Shown here: one piece after another, positions 18,848-27,700 of the stretch | Layout: the number at the start of each line of letters is the position of its first letter | Numbering within the stretch: the first letter of the stretch is position 1 | Source: Streptomyces sp. Ru72 | GTDB lineage: Bacteria; Actinomycetota; Actinomycetes; Streptomycetales; Streptomycetaceae | DNA length: 64,000 nt | Direction of reading: 5' to 3' | NCBI RefSeq assembly: GCF_002920635.1 | Contig: NZ_PQSR01000032.1 | Coordinates: 1-64,000 of the forward strand | The notes under the pieces: model-generated | What the model was told of the DNA's origin: nothing | Database searches by the model: none | Seen by the model: the letters and a program-made list of their open reading frames with translations, nothing else | Program-made: the position numbers and the translations under genes

Positions 18848-19918
18848 ATGTCTGAGACCCAAACCGGTGCTTCCTACGCGGCGGCAGGCGTCGACATCGA
18901 AGCGGGCGACCGCGCCGTGGAGCTCATGAAGGAGTGGGTGAAGAAGACGCAGCGCCCCGAGGTCCTCGGCGGCCTCGGCGGCTTCGCCGGCCTCTTCGAC
19001 GCCTCCGCCCTCAAGCGCTACGAGCGTCCGCTGCTCGCCTCCGCCACCGACGGCGTCGGCACCAAGGTCGACGTCGCGCGTCGGATGGGCGTCTACGACA
19101 CCATCGGCCACGACCTGGTCGCGATGGTCATGGACGACATCGTGGTGTGCGGTGCCGAGCCGCTGTTCATGACCGACTACATCTGCGTCGGCAAGGTCCA
19201 CCCCGAGCGGGTCGCCGCGATCGTGAAGGGCATCGCCGAGGGCTGCGTGCTGGCCGGGTGCGCCCTGGTGGGCGGTGAGACGGCCGAACACCCGGGTCTG
19301 CTGGGTCCGGACGACTTCGACGTCGCGGGCGCCGGTACGGGCGTCGTGGAGGCCGACCGGCTGCTCGGCGCCGAGTGCGTCCGCGAGGGTGACGCGCTGA
19401 TCGCCATGGCGTCCTCCGGACTTCACTCCAACGGGTACTCCCTCGTCCGGCACGTCCTGCTCGACCGGGCGAAGCTCGGCCTCGACCAGCACATCGACGA
19501 CCTCGGCCGCACCCTCGGCGAGGAGCTGCTCGAGCCCACGAAGATCTACTCGCTGGACTGCCTGGCCCTGATGCGCACCGCCGAGGTGCACGCGTTCAGC
19601 CACGTCACCGGCGGTGGACTCGCGGCCAACCTGGCCCGTGTGATCCCCGACCACCTGCACGCCGCGGTCGACCGCTCGACCTGGACGCCCGCTCCGGTGT
19701 TCGACCTCGTCGGCAGGACCGGCGACGTCGAGCGTCTGGAGCTGGAGAAGACCCTGAACATGGGCGTCGGAATGATCGCGGTCGTCCCCGGGCAGTCGGT
19801 GGACGTCGCGCTCGCCGCCCTCGCCGACCGCGGCGTGGACGCATGGGTCGCCGGCGAGATCACCGAGCGGGGCGAGCACGAAACGGGTGCCGCCCTGGTC
19901 GGGGACTACGCCGGCTGA
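18848..19918 (+). CDS. purM: Phosphoribosylformylglycinamidine cyclo-ligase (AIR synthetase)
   Basis: This 356-residue enzyme closes the imidazole ring of AIR from FGAM with ATP. Motifs are SYAAAGVDIEAGDRAVELMK at the N-terminus, LLASATDGVGTKVDVA (about 60), DIVVCGAEPLFMTDYI (about 98) and ALVGGETAEHPG (about 139). The start is ATG 18848. It probably forms an operon with purF, 62 bp upstream. A hairpin terminator follows at 19939. Confidence 0.97.
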   Translation: MSETQTGASYAAAGVDIEAGDRAVELMKEWVKKTQRPEVLGGLGGFAGLFDASALKRYERPLLASATDGVGTKVDVARRMGVYDTIGHDLVAMVMDDIVVCGAEPLFMTDYICVGKVHPERVAAIVKGIAEGCVLAGCALVGGETAEHPGLLGPDDFDVAGAGTGVVEADRLLGAECVREGDALIAMASSGLHSNGYSLVRHVLLDRAKLGLDQHIDDLGRTLGEELLEPTKIYSLDCLALMRTAEVHAFSHVTGGGLAANLARVIPDHLHAAVDRSTWTPAPVFDLVGRTGDVERLELEKTLNMGVGMIAVVPGQSVDVALAALADRGVDAWVAGEITERGEHETGAALVGDYAG

Positions 19919-19938
19919 GACCCTGCCGACAGCACAGA

Positions 19939-19970
19939 ACCCGGTCCGTGGCCAGGGCCACGGACCGGGT
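19939..19970. terminator. Bidirectional terminator, purM / DUF3073
   Basis: A perfect 15-bp stem (19939-19953 with 19956-19970) sits between two convergent genes and can serve both strands. Confidence 0.87.
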
Positions 19971-19987
19971 GAAAACTCAGTGCAGGG

Positions 19988-20236
19988 TCAAGCGCCGCGA
20001 CGATGCCGAGAGGACGACTCGTCTTCCTCGTCCTCGTCGTCCGCATACAGCTCGGCGTACCGTGCGTACAGATCGTCGTCGTGCTCATCGTCCTCGAACC
20101 GGTCGCCGTTCGGCGACGTGTTCGACGTCGATGCGCCCAGCTCCTCGGCCAGGCGTGAGAGGTCCGTCCCACCGCTGTTGTACTTCAGCTGGCGGGCGAC
20201 CTTCGTCTGCTTGGCCTTGGCCCGGCCGCGCCCCAT
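19988..20236 (-). CDS. DUF3073 family protein
   Basis: The product is an 82-residue small basic-then-acidic protein. The N-terminus MGRGRAKAKQTKVARQLKY is the DUF3073 signature; the middle DLSRLAEELGA is helical; the C-terminus is strongly acidic (DDEHDDDLYARYAELYADDE). It is conserved across actinobacteria next to purM, but its function is unknown. The basic head suggests nucleic acid contact; this is inference. Confidence 0.9.
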   Translation of the reverse strand: MGRGRAKAKQTKVARQLKYNSGGTDLSRLAEELGASTSNTSPNGDRFEDDEHDDDLYARYAELYADDEDEEDESSSRHRRGA

Positions 20237-20539
20237 GGCTCGACCCCCTCAACGACGGGGCTCGACGGCCCCAGAGTCTTGACACGCGTTCATGATCCGG
20301 AACGGGCTCTCCGCAGAGAGACCGGCCCGTAGGGCTTCCACGGTACCTGAGCCCACGCCCATACGGTACGTCGCCCGCAGGACGGGCGTGTGCCCACAAC
20401 CGTCGAGGAGCCCTGTCCTCGCTGGTCACGGCCGATTTTAACCACTTATTGGCCGACGACCCGCCGAGGAAAGTGAGAGTCCTCTCAAACCGTCCCTCGG
20501 CGGGTACCGGTCAAACCCGGGTGGCCCCCCTCGGGAAGG
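20237..20539 (-). other. Intergenic region downstream of vdh with a hairpin
   Basis: No gene is seen. At 20460-20504 a 10-bp inverted repeat (cccgccgagg with cctcggcggg) encloses a 25-base loop that itself holds a small palindrome (gagagtcctctc). Placed 36 bases after the vdh stop on the minus strand, it is probably the vdh terminator. The rest should contain the promoter of the DUF3073 gene. Confidence 0.5.
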
Positions 20540-21622
20540 TCACCGTCCGCGCGCCTCCGCCATCCGCTGCTCGGCGATCCGGTCGGCCGCGGCGGCCGGC
20601 GGAATGCCGTCCTCCTTCGCACGAGCGAAGATCGTCAGCGTGGTGTCGAAGATCTTCGCCGCCTTCGCCTTGCACCGGTCGAAGTCGAAGCCGTGCAGCT
20701 CGTCGGCGACCTGGATGACACCGCCCGCGTTGACGACGTAGTCGGGCGCGTACAGGATCCCGCGGTCCGCGATGTCCTTCTCCACGCCCGGATGCGCGAG
20801 CTGGTTGTTGGCCGCGCCGCACACCACCTTGGCCGTCAGCACCGGCACCGTCTCGTCGTTCAGCGCCCCGCCCAGCGCGCACGGGGCGTAGATGTCCAGG
20901 CCCTCGGTGCGGATGAGGGCATCGGTGTCGGCGGCGACGGCGACCTGCGGGTGCGCGGCGGTGACCCGGCGCACGGCGTCCGGCCGTACGTCCGTGATCA
21001 CGACGTCGGCGCCGTCCTCGAGCAGGTGCTCGACCAGGTAGTGCCCGACCTTGCCGACACCCGCGATGCCCACCTTGCGCCCGCGCAGCGTCGGGTCACC
21101 CCACAGGTGCTGCGCGGAGGCCCGCATGCCCTGGAAGACGCCGTACGCGGTCAGCACGGAGGAGTCGCCCGCGCCGCCGTTCTCGGGGGAGCGGCCTGTG
21201 GTCCAGGGGCACGCCCGGGCCACCACGTCCATGTCGGCCACATAGGTGCCGACGTCGCAGGCGGTGACGTACCGACCACCGAGCGAGGCCACGAAACGGC
21301 CGTACGCCAGCAGCAGCTCCTCGGTCTTGATCCGCTCGGGGTCGCCGATGATCACGGCCTTGCCGCCGCCGTGGTCGAGACCGGCCATGGCGTTCTTGTA
21401 CGACATCCCGCGCGAGAGGTTCAGCGCGTCGGCGACGGCCTCCTCCTCGCTCGCGTACGGGTAGAAGCGCGTGCCGCCGAGGGCGGGGCCCAGAGCGGTG
21501 GAGTGGATCGCGATGACGGCCTTGAGACCACTGGCCCTGTCCTGACAGAGCACGACCTGCTCATGACCCCCTTGATCCGAGCGGAACAGGGTGTGCAGGA
21601 CGCCGTCGGTTACGTCGGTCAC
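20540..21622 (-). CDS. vdh: Valine dehydrogenase (Glu/Leu/Phe/Val dehydrogenase family)
   Basis: This 360-residue NAD-dependent enzyme deaminates valine and other branched amino acids, supplying 2-keto acids to lipid and polyketide precursors. It has the Gly-rich lysine motif AGLDHGGGKAVIIGDP (Lys88 catalytic), PALGGTRFYPY (about 46-56), the Rossmann loop VGIAGVGKVGHYLVE (about 180) and CGAANNQLAHP (about 259). The match to Streptomyces Vdh as remembered is close along the whole length. GTG 21622 begins MTDVTDGVLHTLF; the frame stays open upstream but without coding bias. It is divergent from the gene at 21857. Confidence 0.95.
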   Translation of the reverse strand: MTDVTDGVLHTLFRSDQGGHEQVVLCQDRASGLKAVIAIHSTALGPALGGTRFYPYASEEEAVADALNLSRGMSYKNAMAGLDHGGGKAVIIGDPERIKTEELLLAYGRFVASLGGRYVTACDVGTYVADMDVVARACPWTTGRSPENGGAGDSSVLTAYGVFQGMRASAQHLWGDPTLRGRKVGIAGVGKVGHYLVEHLLEDGADVVITDVRPDAVRRVTAAHPQVAVAADTDALIRTEGLDIYAPCALGGALNDETVPVLTAKVVCGAANNQLAHPGVEKDIADRGILYAPDYVVNAGGVIQVADELHGFDFDRCKAKAAKIFDTTLTIFARAKEDGIPPAAAADRIAEQRMAEARGR

Positions 21623-21856
21623 GGTGGTGACTCCCGGTTGAGTAGCGGCGGTTGGGGGAGGGTCCCGTGCGGGTGGCGGGGCCCGTGGGCATGAGCGTAG
21701 AGCGTGCGGGCGCCCACGATGTGCGCAGTGCCGAGGATCACCCTCCCTCGGAGTACGCCCGGACGGGTTCGTGGGACGATTTGCAGGGGTTTTCCACCTC
21801 GGCCGGGCCGGTGCCCGGGCGGGTTCGGGTCGGGTTCCGGTGGGGAGGGAGCAGGT

Positions 21857-22699
21857 GTGCCCAAGGTGTCCTCGGTGATCGTTCCGTACGCGTCCTACTT
21901 GCGCGTGTACGAACCGCTGGCCGCCTTCCCGGAGCCGGAGCGCAGCCACTGGGCCCGCTACGCGCGCCGCCCCGACCGGCCCTCGTACCAGGACGAACTG
22001 CGCCGTTCCCTGGCCGACTTGCTGCCCACGCCGCCGGTCCCGGTACCGGTGCACGAGAGCGACGACGCCTTCGTGACCGAGGTCGAAGGGGTGCTGTGCG
22101 TGTGCCCCTGGCGCACCCGGCTGCGCGGCTGGCAGGCGCTCGGGGAGCTGCCCGAGGAGCTGCCGGCGCCGGTCCTGGACGCGGTCCTCCCGCCCGTCGT
22201 GCGCCGCCAGGCCGCCCAGGACTACGAGCGCTGGCGGGAGCGGAACCCGGACGCGCGCCCCTGGATCCGCACCGCGACCTGGCAGGTGCCGCTGAACTGG
22301 TTCGTGCTGGTCTCCGACGAGGAACGCAGGTACGAGAAGGGGTCCGGCGAGGTGCCCCCGATGCTGCGCTACCGCACGCCCATGGTGCAGGCCCGCAGGC
22401 GCGTCGCGCGGGCCCTCAGGACCCTGAAGGACACGATCGACGAGGGGCCGCTCATCGACGGTCTGGTGGACGTCGGGCGGTGGCTGGAGGAGTTCCACCC
22501 GCGGTCGCTGGTCGAGCTGGACTACGGCGGGCTGGTCCACGTCCTGCCGGCCGCGGAGCTGGACGCCGACCATTCGGCCGCGGACGTCGCCGAGGGCATC
22601 GAGGCTCTGCGGCACGGGGACGGGGCGGCGGCCGGTGAGGCCTACGGGCGGCTGGTGGAGCGCTGGCGGGCCGTACGGGAGCGCCGGTCGGCGAACTGA
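21857..22699 (+). CDS. Conserved hypothetical protein upstream of bldC
   Basis: The product has 280 residues and no domain I recognise. It begins VPKVSSVIVPYASYLRVYEP; the middle is rich in Arg/Trp (RERNPDARPWIRTATWQVPL), and a compact C-terminal part contains DIVDVGRWLEEF-like LVDVGRWLEEFHPRSLVELDY. There are no membrane segments or signal peptide. GTG 21857 follows a strong ribosome site (gggagggagcag). It is known as a Streptomyces-conserved neighbour of bldC, but no function is assigned. Confidence 0.8.
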   Translation: MPKVSSVIVPYASYLRVYEPLAAFPEPERSHWARYARRPDRPSYQDELRRSLADLLPTPPVPVPVHESDDAFVTEVEGVLCVCPWRTRLRGWQALGELPEELPAPVLDAVLPPVVRRQAAQDYERWRERNPDARPWIRTATWQVPLNWFVLVSDEERRYEKGSGEVPPMLRYRTPMVQARRRVARALRTLKDTIDEGPLIDGLVDVGRWLEEFHPRSLVELDYGGLVHVLPAAELDADHSAADVAEGIEALRHGDGAAAGEAYGRLVERWRAVRERRSAN

Positions 22700-23265
22700 G
22701 GGCGACCCCTCAGCCGGGGCGCTGCTGAACCGTTGCTCGAATTGTGACCCGCGAGACATGGTGAAGTCGCAACCCTTGGCCCATGGTTGACGTACCGCAG
22801 GTGGATGCGGGGTCGGGGCGGAGGACGTAGCGACCGATCCGGGCTTATGCCACCAAGCGTGACGGACGGCACTTACAAGGACCTTGCGCCTTACGGCCCT
22901 CCTCATGCCAAAATAGGACAAGGAGCCCGGGGGAGGCTCCTTCTGCCCACATCTGGGCGGAAACTCAGCATTGCACGCTTTGGGGGGTCTCGTGACTCCT
23001 GATCGTCCTGTGACTGTTCGTCACAGTGGCGTGACTGTCCGCTATGGCATGGTCCATCGGCTTCCGTCGCTGATGAACACCTGGGAGGGCAATTCCATCG
23101 GTTTGGCCGACGCGGCTGGACAGATGGTGTAGTTGTAGTGCCGAGGACAAGCCGTTCGTCCTATAACCGACTCGACTCGCGTCCGCCATTTCGGGCAACG
23201 CGGGTCAAGGTGCAGAATTTAGAGGAAAGAACCGAGAAGGTTCGGTTCTCCCGAGGAGGCCGCTC
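22700..23265 (+). other. Long leader region upstream of bldC
   Basis: This is 566 bp between the hypothetical gene and bldC. A hairpin at 22920-22942 (aaggagcc with ggctcctt) probably ends the upstream transcript. Downstream of it, GC content falls and an in-frame stretch from GTG 22992 to a stop at 23132 could encode 46 residues (see findings), though its codon bias is weak. The bldC ribosome site (gaggaggccgctc) ends the region. The bldC promoter is not visible by eye. Confidence 0.45.
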
Positions 23266-23472
23266 ATGACCGCTCGCACCCCTGATGCCGAGCCGCTGCT
23301 GACCCCGGCTGAGGTCGCCACCATGTTCCGCGTCGACCCGAAGACGGTCACGCGGTGGGCGAAGGCCGGCAAGCTCACGTCCATCCGTACGCTCGGCGGG
23401 CACCGCCGCTACCGCGAGGCCGAGGTCCGCGCCCTGCTCGCGGGCATCCCGCAGCAGCGCAGCGAGGCCTGA
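23266..23472 (+). CDS. bldC: Developmental regulator BldC (MerR-like winged helix)
   Basis: This 68-residue DNA-binding protein holds Streptomyces in vegetative growth by restraining entry into development. The MerR-type helix-turn-helix is LTPAEVATMFRVDPKTVTRW (11-30), and the wing is LGGHRRYREAEVRAL (about 44-58). It has no effector domain and binds direct repeats cooperatively, as known for the family. The ATG is 23266 with a good ribosome site. The gene is monocistronic, ended by a strong terminator at 23610. Confidence 0.97.
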   Translation: MTARTPDAEPLLTPAEVATMFRVDPKTVTRWAKAGKLTSIRTLGGHRRYREAEVRALLAGIPQQRSEA

Positions 23473-23609
23473 ACAATCGCATAGCCGGACATACGGGCAG
23501 GTCCCCCACCTGCCGTGACGTCCGGGACAACAGCTCCAAGCGACGCGGGTTCTGCCCCAACAGGACTCACGCCCGAGGTCAACAGAGGCACGACAAGGGT
23601 GCGTCGTAG

Positions 23610-23649
23610 ATCGCGCTGGACTCCGCCGGGTCCAGCGCGATCTTTTTTG
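23610..23649 (+). terminator. Intrinsic terminator after bldC
   Basis: A 13-bp perfect stem (23610-23622 with 23631-23643) is followed by TTTTTT. A true U-tract is uncommon in this genome, so this is an unusually canonical terminator. Confidence 0.93.
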
Positions 23650-23947
23650 TGCGCCGACCGGGGGTGGGGGCCGGGCTGTGAGCGGCCTTGTCGCAGTCTG
23701 GGGAGGGGTGTCGGAACTGCTGTGTGTCACCTCAGGACACGGTGCAATTGCACATATTAAATTGACCCTTTGTAGGAGGGGGGTAAGGGCGGCGGTTCCC
23801 GAAACTGGTGCGGTGACACCCGTCACACGCCGGAGTCCTTGTTGCGGGTGCGGGGTCTTTGCTAGAGAACAGCCCGCTGAGCGGCGGGTGTTGGGCGGCC
23901 GCAAGTCCAGGAGTGCCCACGCCGGCGTGGGCTGAACCCCCGGGGTT
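23650..23947. other. Intergenic region with an AT-rich spot
   Basis: No convincing gene is present. Around 23740-23770 lies an AT-rich island with a palindrome (tgcaattgca, followed by catattaaattgac). It could be a nucleoid-protein binding site or a promoter; nothing more can be said. Confidence 0.4.
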
Positions 23948-24151
23948 TCAGGCGGTCGTGGCGCTCTCGGGTGCGCCGTCGATCTCCGGGGCCGTCTCCG
24001 GCGCCTCCTCGCCGCGCTGGGCGGGTTCCATGGCCAGGCGCAGCAGGTGGTGGCAGACGGGGCAGTGCCGGGTCAGATGGCGGTACCCGGCGGCGGCGGA
24101 CAGATGGGCACGGAGCAGAGCACGGGTCTCGTGCCGAACGGACGCCGCCAT
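23948..24151 (-). CDS. Small Cys/His protein (DUF6274-like)
   Basis: The product has 67 residues. MAASVRHETRALLRAHLSAA leads into a CPVCHHLLRLAME motif near 30, resembling half of a zinc-binding knuckle. The C-terminal third is disordered and acidic. I believe it belongs to the Streptomyces-specific DUF6274 group found near bldC, but the label is from memory. Codon bias is good for its length. Function is unknown. Confidence 0.65.
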   Translation of the reverse strand: MAASVRHETRALLRAHLSAAAGYRHLTRHCPVCHHLLRLAMEPAQRGEEAPETAPEIDGAPESATTA

Positions 24152-24402
24152 ACGCCACCTCCCCGGGCCGCCCGCATCTCAGGGAGCCCTGACTTCTGGG
24201 GTACCGGGGGAATGTGACGCCGTCAAGGCACGGGCACGTGCCGCTTGGCTCCACCGCTCGGTGCGGCGGTCAGGACGGCGAGAGTGCCGCCGACTGCGGG
24301 GCCCGGGGGTGGAGATGCCGCCACGGAGCTTGGCCCCGAGCCCCTTCCGGGCACTGTCGGCCGGCAGGCATGGCGGGTGCACGGCGGGCGCGGCCTCTGC
24401 CG

Positions 24403-24470
24403 TGGTACGGCGAAGGCCCGCGTCCGTTGCCGGATGCGGGACTGTCCTGGATGCGGTCCTGACGGGATTT
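24403..24470 (-). repeat. Truncated duplicate of the tRNA-Asp 3' end and its terminator
   Basis: Bases 24403-24440 repeat 24537-24574 exactly (the left half of the tRNA terminator). After a 10-base mismatch, 24451-24470 repeats 24586-24605, which includes the last 15 bases of the tRNA-Asp gene. The copy carries only the 3' end of the tRNA, so it is not functional. Confidence 0.85.
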
Positions 24471-24541
24471 GCCGTGTCCGATTGCGGCTGCGCCGCGGGC
24501 GTGGCCTCCGCCTCCGCCTCCACCGGTGGTGTGGGGTGGTA

Positions 24542-24583
24542 CGGCGAAGGCCCGCGTCCGTTGCCGGATGCGGGCCTTCGCCG
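24542..24583 (-). terminator. Terminator of tRNA-Asp (first copy)
   Basis: A 14-bp stem (24542-24555 with 24570-24583) directly downstream of the minus-strand tRNA-Asp. Confidence 0.8.
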
Positions 24584-24588
24584 AGATG

Positions 24589-24663
24589 CGGTCCTGACGG
24601 GATTTGAACCCGCGGCCTCCACCTTGACAGGGTGGCGAGCACTCCAAACTGCTCCACAGGACC
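24589..24663 (-). tRNA. tRNA-Asp (GUC), copy 1
   Basis: The minus-strand gene begins GGTCCTGTGGAGCAGTTTGG. The anticodon loop CTGTCAA on a CCACC/GGTGG stem gives GTC. The T-arm is GCGGG TTCAAAT CCCGT and the acceptor is GGTCCTG/CAGGACC with discriminator G. No CCA is encoded. It is identical to the copy at 30431-30505. Confidence 0.95.
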
Positions 24664-24755
24664 AGGTTTCGCTGCGCTTCTGTGCGTTGCGCTGCGAGAA
24701 GAGACTGTACAGGAGGGTGAGCCCCGGGTCGAACTCACCCTTCGTGCACGAGTCG

Positions 24756-27700
24756 TCACGGTGCCGCCGCGTCGATCGCCTTCACGATCCGCTTGTCCGA
24801 GACCGGGTACGCCGTGCCCAGCGCGTGGGCGAAGTAGCTGACCCGGAGCTCCTCGATCATCCAGCGGATGTCCCGCACCGAGGACGGCACCGGACGGCCC
24901 TGCGGCAACTGCTCCAGCAGCCACGCGTACTCGTCCTGCATCTCCCGGACCTTCTCCATGCGCGTGGTGTCCCGCTGCACGTTCGTCGGCATCTGCTGGA
25001 GGCGGCGGTCCGCGGCCACCAGGTACCGCATCAGGTCCGGCAGCCGCCGTATCCCCGACTCCGTCACGAACCCGGGCTTCACGAGGGCGTCCAGCTGCGC
25101 CCGTACGTCCGCCAGGTTCGGCAGCAGGGCAGGGCTGCGCACCGCCTTCAGGCGGCGCTCACAGGCCTGCCAGGCGGCCAGCACCTGCTGCACCTGTGCG
25201 ACCGTGCGCACCGTCGTGTCGACGATCTCCGTGCGCACCCTGTCGAACAGCTTCCGGTAGGACTCCTCGTCCCACGCCGGTCCCCCGAAGTCACCGATCA
25301 GCTTGTCCGCCGCCGCCATCGCGCAGTCGTCGAACAGGGCCTGGATGGAGCCGTGCGGGTTCGCGGACAGGGCGAGCTTCTGCTGGTTGGTCAGCTTCTC
25401 GGAGGCGAACTTCGCGGGGTTCACCGGGATGTTGCGCAGGATGAGCCGGCGCGTGCCCTTCCACATGGCCTCGGCCTGTTCCGCCTCCGTGTCGAAGAGG
25501 CGCACGGACACCGTGTCGCCGTCGTCGACCAGCGCCGGGAACGCCTTGACCGGCTGCCCGGCCCGGCGCGTCTCGAACACCTGGGTGAGCGTGCCGATCG
25601 TCCAGTCCGTGAGGCCCGTGCGCTCCAGGGACTCCCCGCCCTGCCGCTCGGCGGTGGCCGCCGCGGCCTGCGACAGGGCCTTGCGTGCCTTGGGCTTCAG
25701 CTTCAGCTTCAGCGCCTCGAGGTCCTTGTCCTCCGCCAGCTTCCGGCGCCGCTCGTCGACGATCCGGAAGGTGATCTTCAGATGGTCCGGCACCTTGGAC
25801 CAGTCGAAGTCCTCCGGCTCGAACGGCACCCCGACCATCCGCTTCAGCTCACGCGCCATCGTGGTGGTCAGCGGCTCCTGCAAGGGCACCGCCTTGTCCA
25901 GGAACGCCTTGGCGTAGTTCGGCGCCGGGACGTAGTTGCGGCGGATCGGCTTCGGCAGGGAGCGGATCAGCTCGGTGACCAGCTCCTCCCTCAGGCCCGG
26001 GATCTGCCAGTCGAATCCCTCGTCCGTGACCTGGTTGAGGACCTGCAGCGGGATGTGGACGGTCACGCCGTCCGCGTCCGCACCCGGTTCGAACTGGTAG
26101 GTGACCCGGAACTTCAGCCGGCCCTGGCGCCACGAGTCGGGGTAGTCGTCCTTGGTGACCGCGCCCGCCTTCTCGTTGATGAGCATCTCGCGCTCGAAGT
26201 CGAGGAAGTCGGGCTGCTCGTGGCGTTTGCGCTTCCACCAGGAGTCGAAGTGCGCGCCGGAGACGACGTGTTCGGGCACGCGCTGGTCGTAGAAGTCGAA
26301 CAGCGTCTCGTCGTCGACCACGATGTCCCGGCGCCGGGCGCGGTGCTCCAGCTCCTCGACCTCGCTCAGGAGTCTGCGGTTGTCGGCGAAGAACTTGTGG
26401 TGGGTGCGCCAGTCGCCCTCGACCAGGGCGTTGCGGATGAACAGCTCGCGGCTGGCCTCGGGGTCGATCCGGCCGTAGTTCACCTTCCGCTGGGCGACGA
26501 TCGGGACGCCGTACAGCGTGACCTTCTCGTACGCCATCACGGCCGCCTGGTCCTTCTCCCAGTGCGGTTCGCTGTACGTCCGCTTCAGCAGGTGGCCGGC
26601 GAGCGGCTCGACCCACTCGGGCTCGATCTTCGCGTTGACCCGGGCCCAGAGGCGGGAGGTCTCGACGAGTTCGGCCGACATCACGAACCGCGGCGGCTTC
26701 TTGAAGAGCGCCGAGCCAGGGAAGATCGCGAACTTGGCGTTGCGGGCGCCGAGGTACTCGTTCTTGGCGCCGTCCTTGACGTCCTTCATGCCGATGTGCG
26801 ACAGCAGACCGGCGAGGAGCGAGACATGGATGCGGTCGGCCGGCGCGTCGTCCTCGTTGACGTGGATGCCCATCTGCTTGGCGACCGTGCGCAGCTGGGT
26901 GTAGATGTCCTGCCATTCGCGAATGCGCAGGAAGTTGAGGTACTCCTGCTTGCACATCCGGCGGAAGGACGAGGACCCCCGCTCCTTCTGCTGCTCGCGG
27001 ATGTACCGCCACAGGTTGAGGTAGGCGAGGAAGTCGCTCGTCTCGTCCTTGAAGCGGGCGTGCTGCTGGTCGGCCTGGGTCTGCTTGTCGGCGGGGCGCT
27101 CGCGCGGGTCCTGGATGGACAGAGCCGCGGCGATCACCATGACCTCGCGGACACAGCCGTTCTTGTCGGCCTCCAGCACCATGCGCGCCAGGCGCGGGTC
27201 GACCGGCAGCTGGGCGAGTTTGCGGCCGGTGTCGGTGAGGCGCTTGCGCGGGTCCTTCTGCGTGGGGTCCAGGGCGCCCAGTTCCTGCAGAAGCTGCACG
27301 CCGTCGCGGATGTTGCGGTGGTCCGGCGGGTCGATGAACGGGAACTTCTCGATGTCGCCGAGCCCGGCCGCGGTCATCTGGAGGATGACGGAGGCGAGGT
27401 TCGTCCGCAGGATCTCGGCGTCGGTGAACTCCGGGCGGGCGACGAAGTCGTCCTCGCTGTACAGCCGGATGCAGATACCGTCGCTGGTCCGGCCGCAGCG
27501 GCCCTTGCGCTGGTTGGCGCTCGCCTGCGAGACCGGCTCGATGGGCAGTCGCTGGACCTTGGTCCGGTGGCTGTACCGGGAGATCCGGGCGAAGCCGGGG
27601 TCGATGACGTACTTGATGCCCGGGACGGTGAGGGAGGTCTCGGCGACGTTGGTCGCGAGAACGATCCTGCGGCCGGTGTGGGGCTGGAACACGCGGTGCT

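Larger units (their letters stand above)
24152..24588. other. Non-coding region holding the tRNA-Asp duplication
   Basis: No gene is seen. The region contains the partial tRNA-Asp duplicate at 24403-24470 and the real tRNA terminator at 24542-24583. Open frames here overlap in all directions and lack typical codon bias. Confidence 0.5.
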
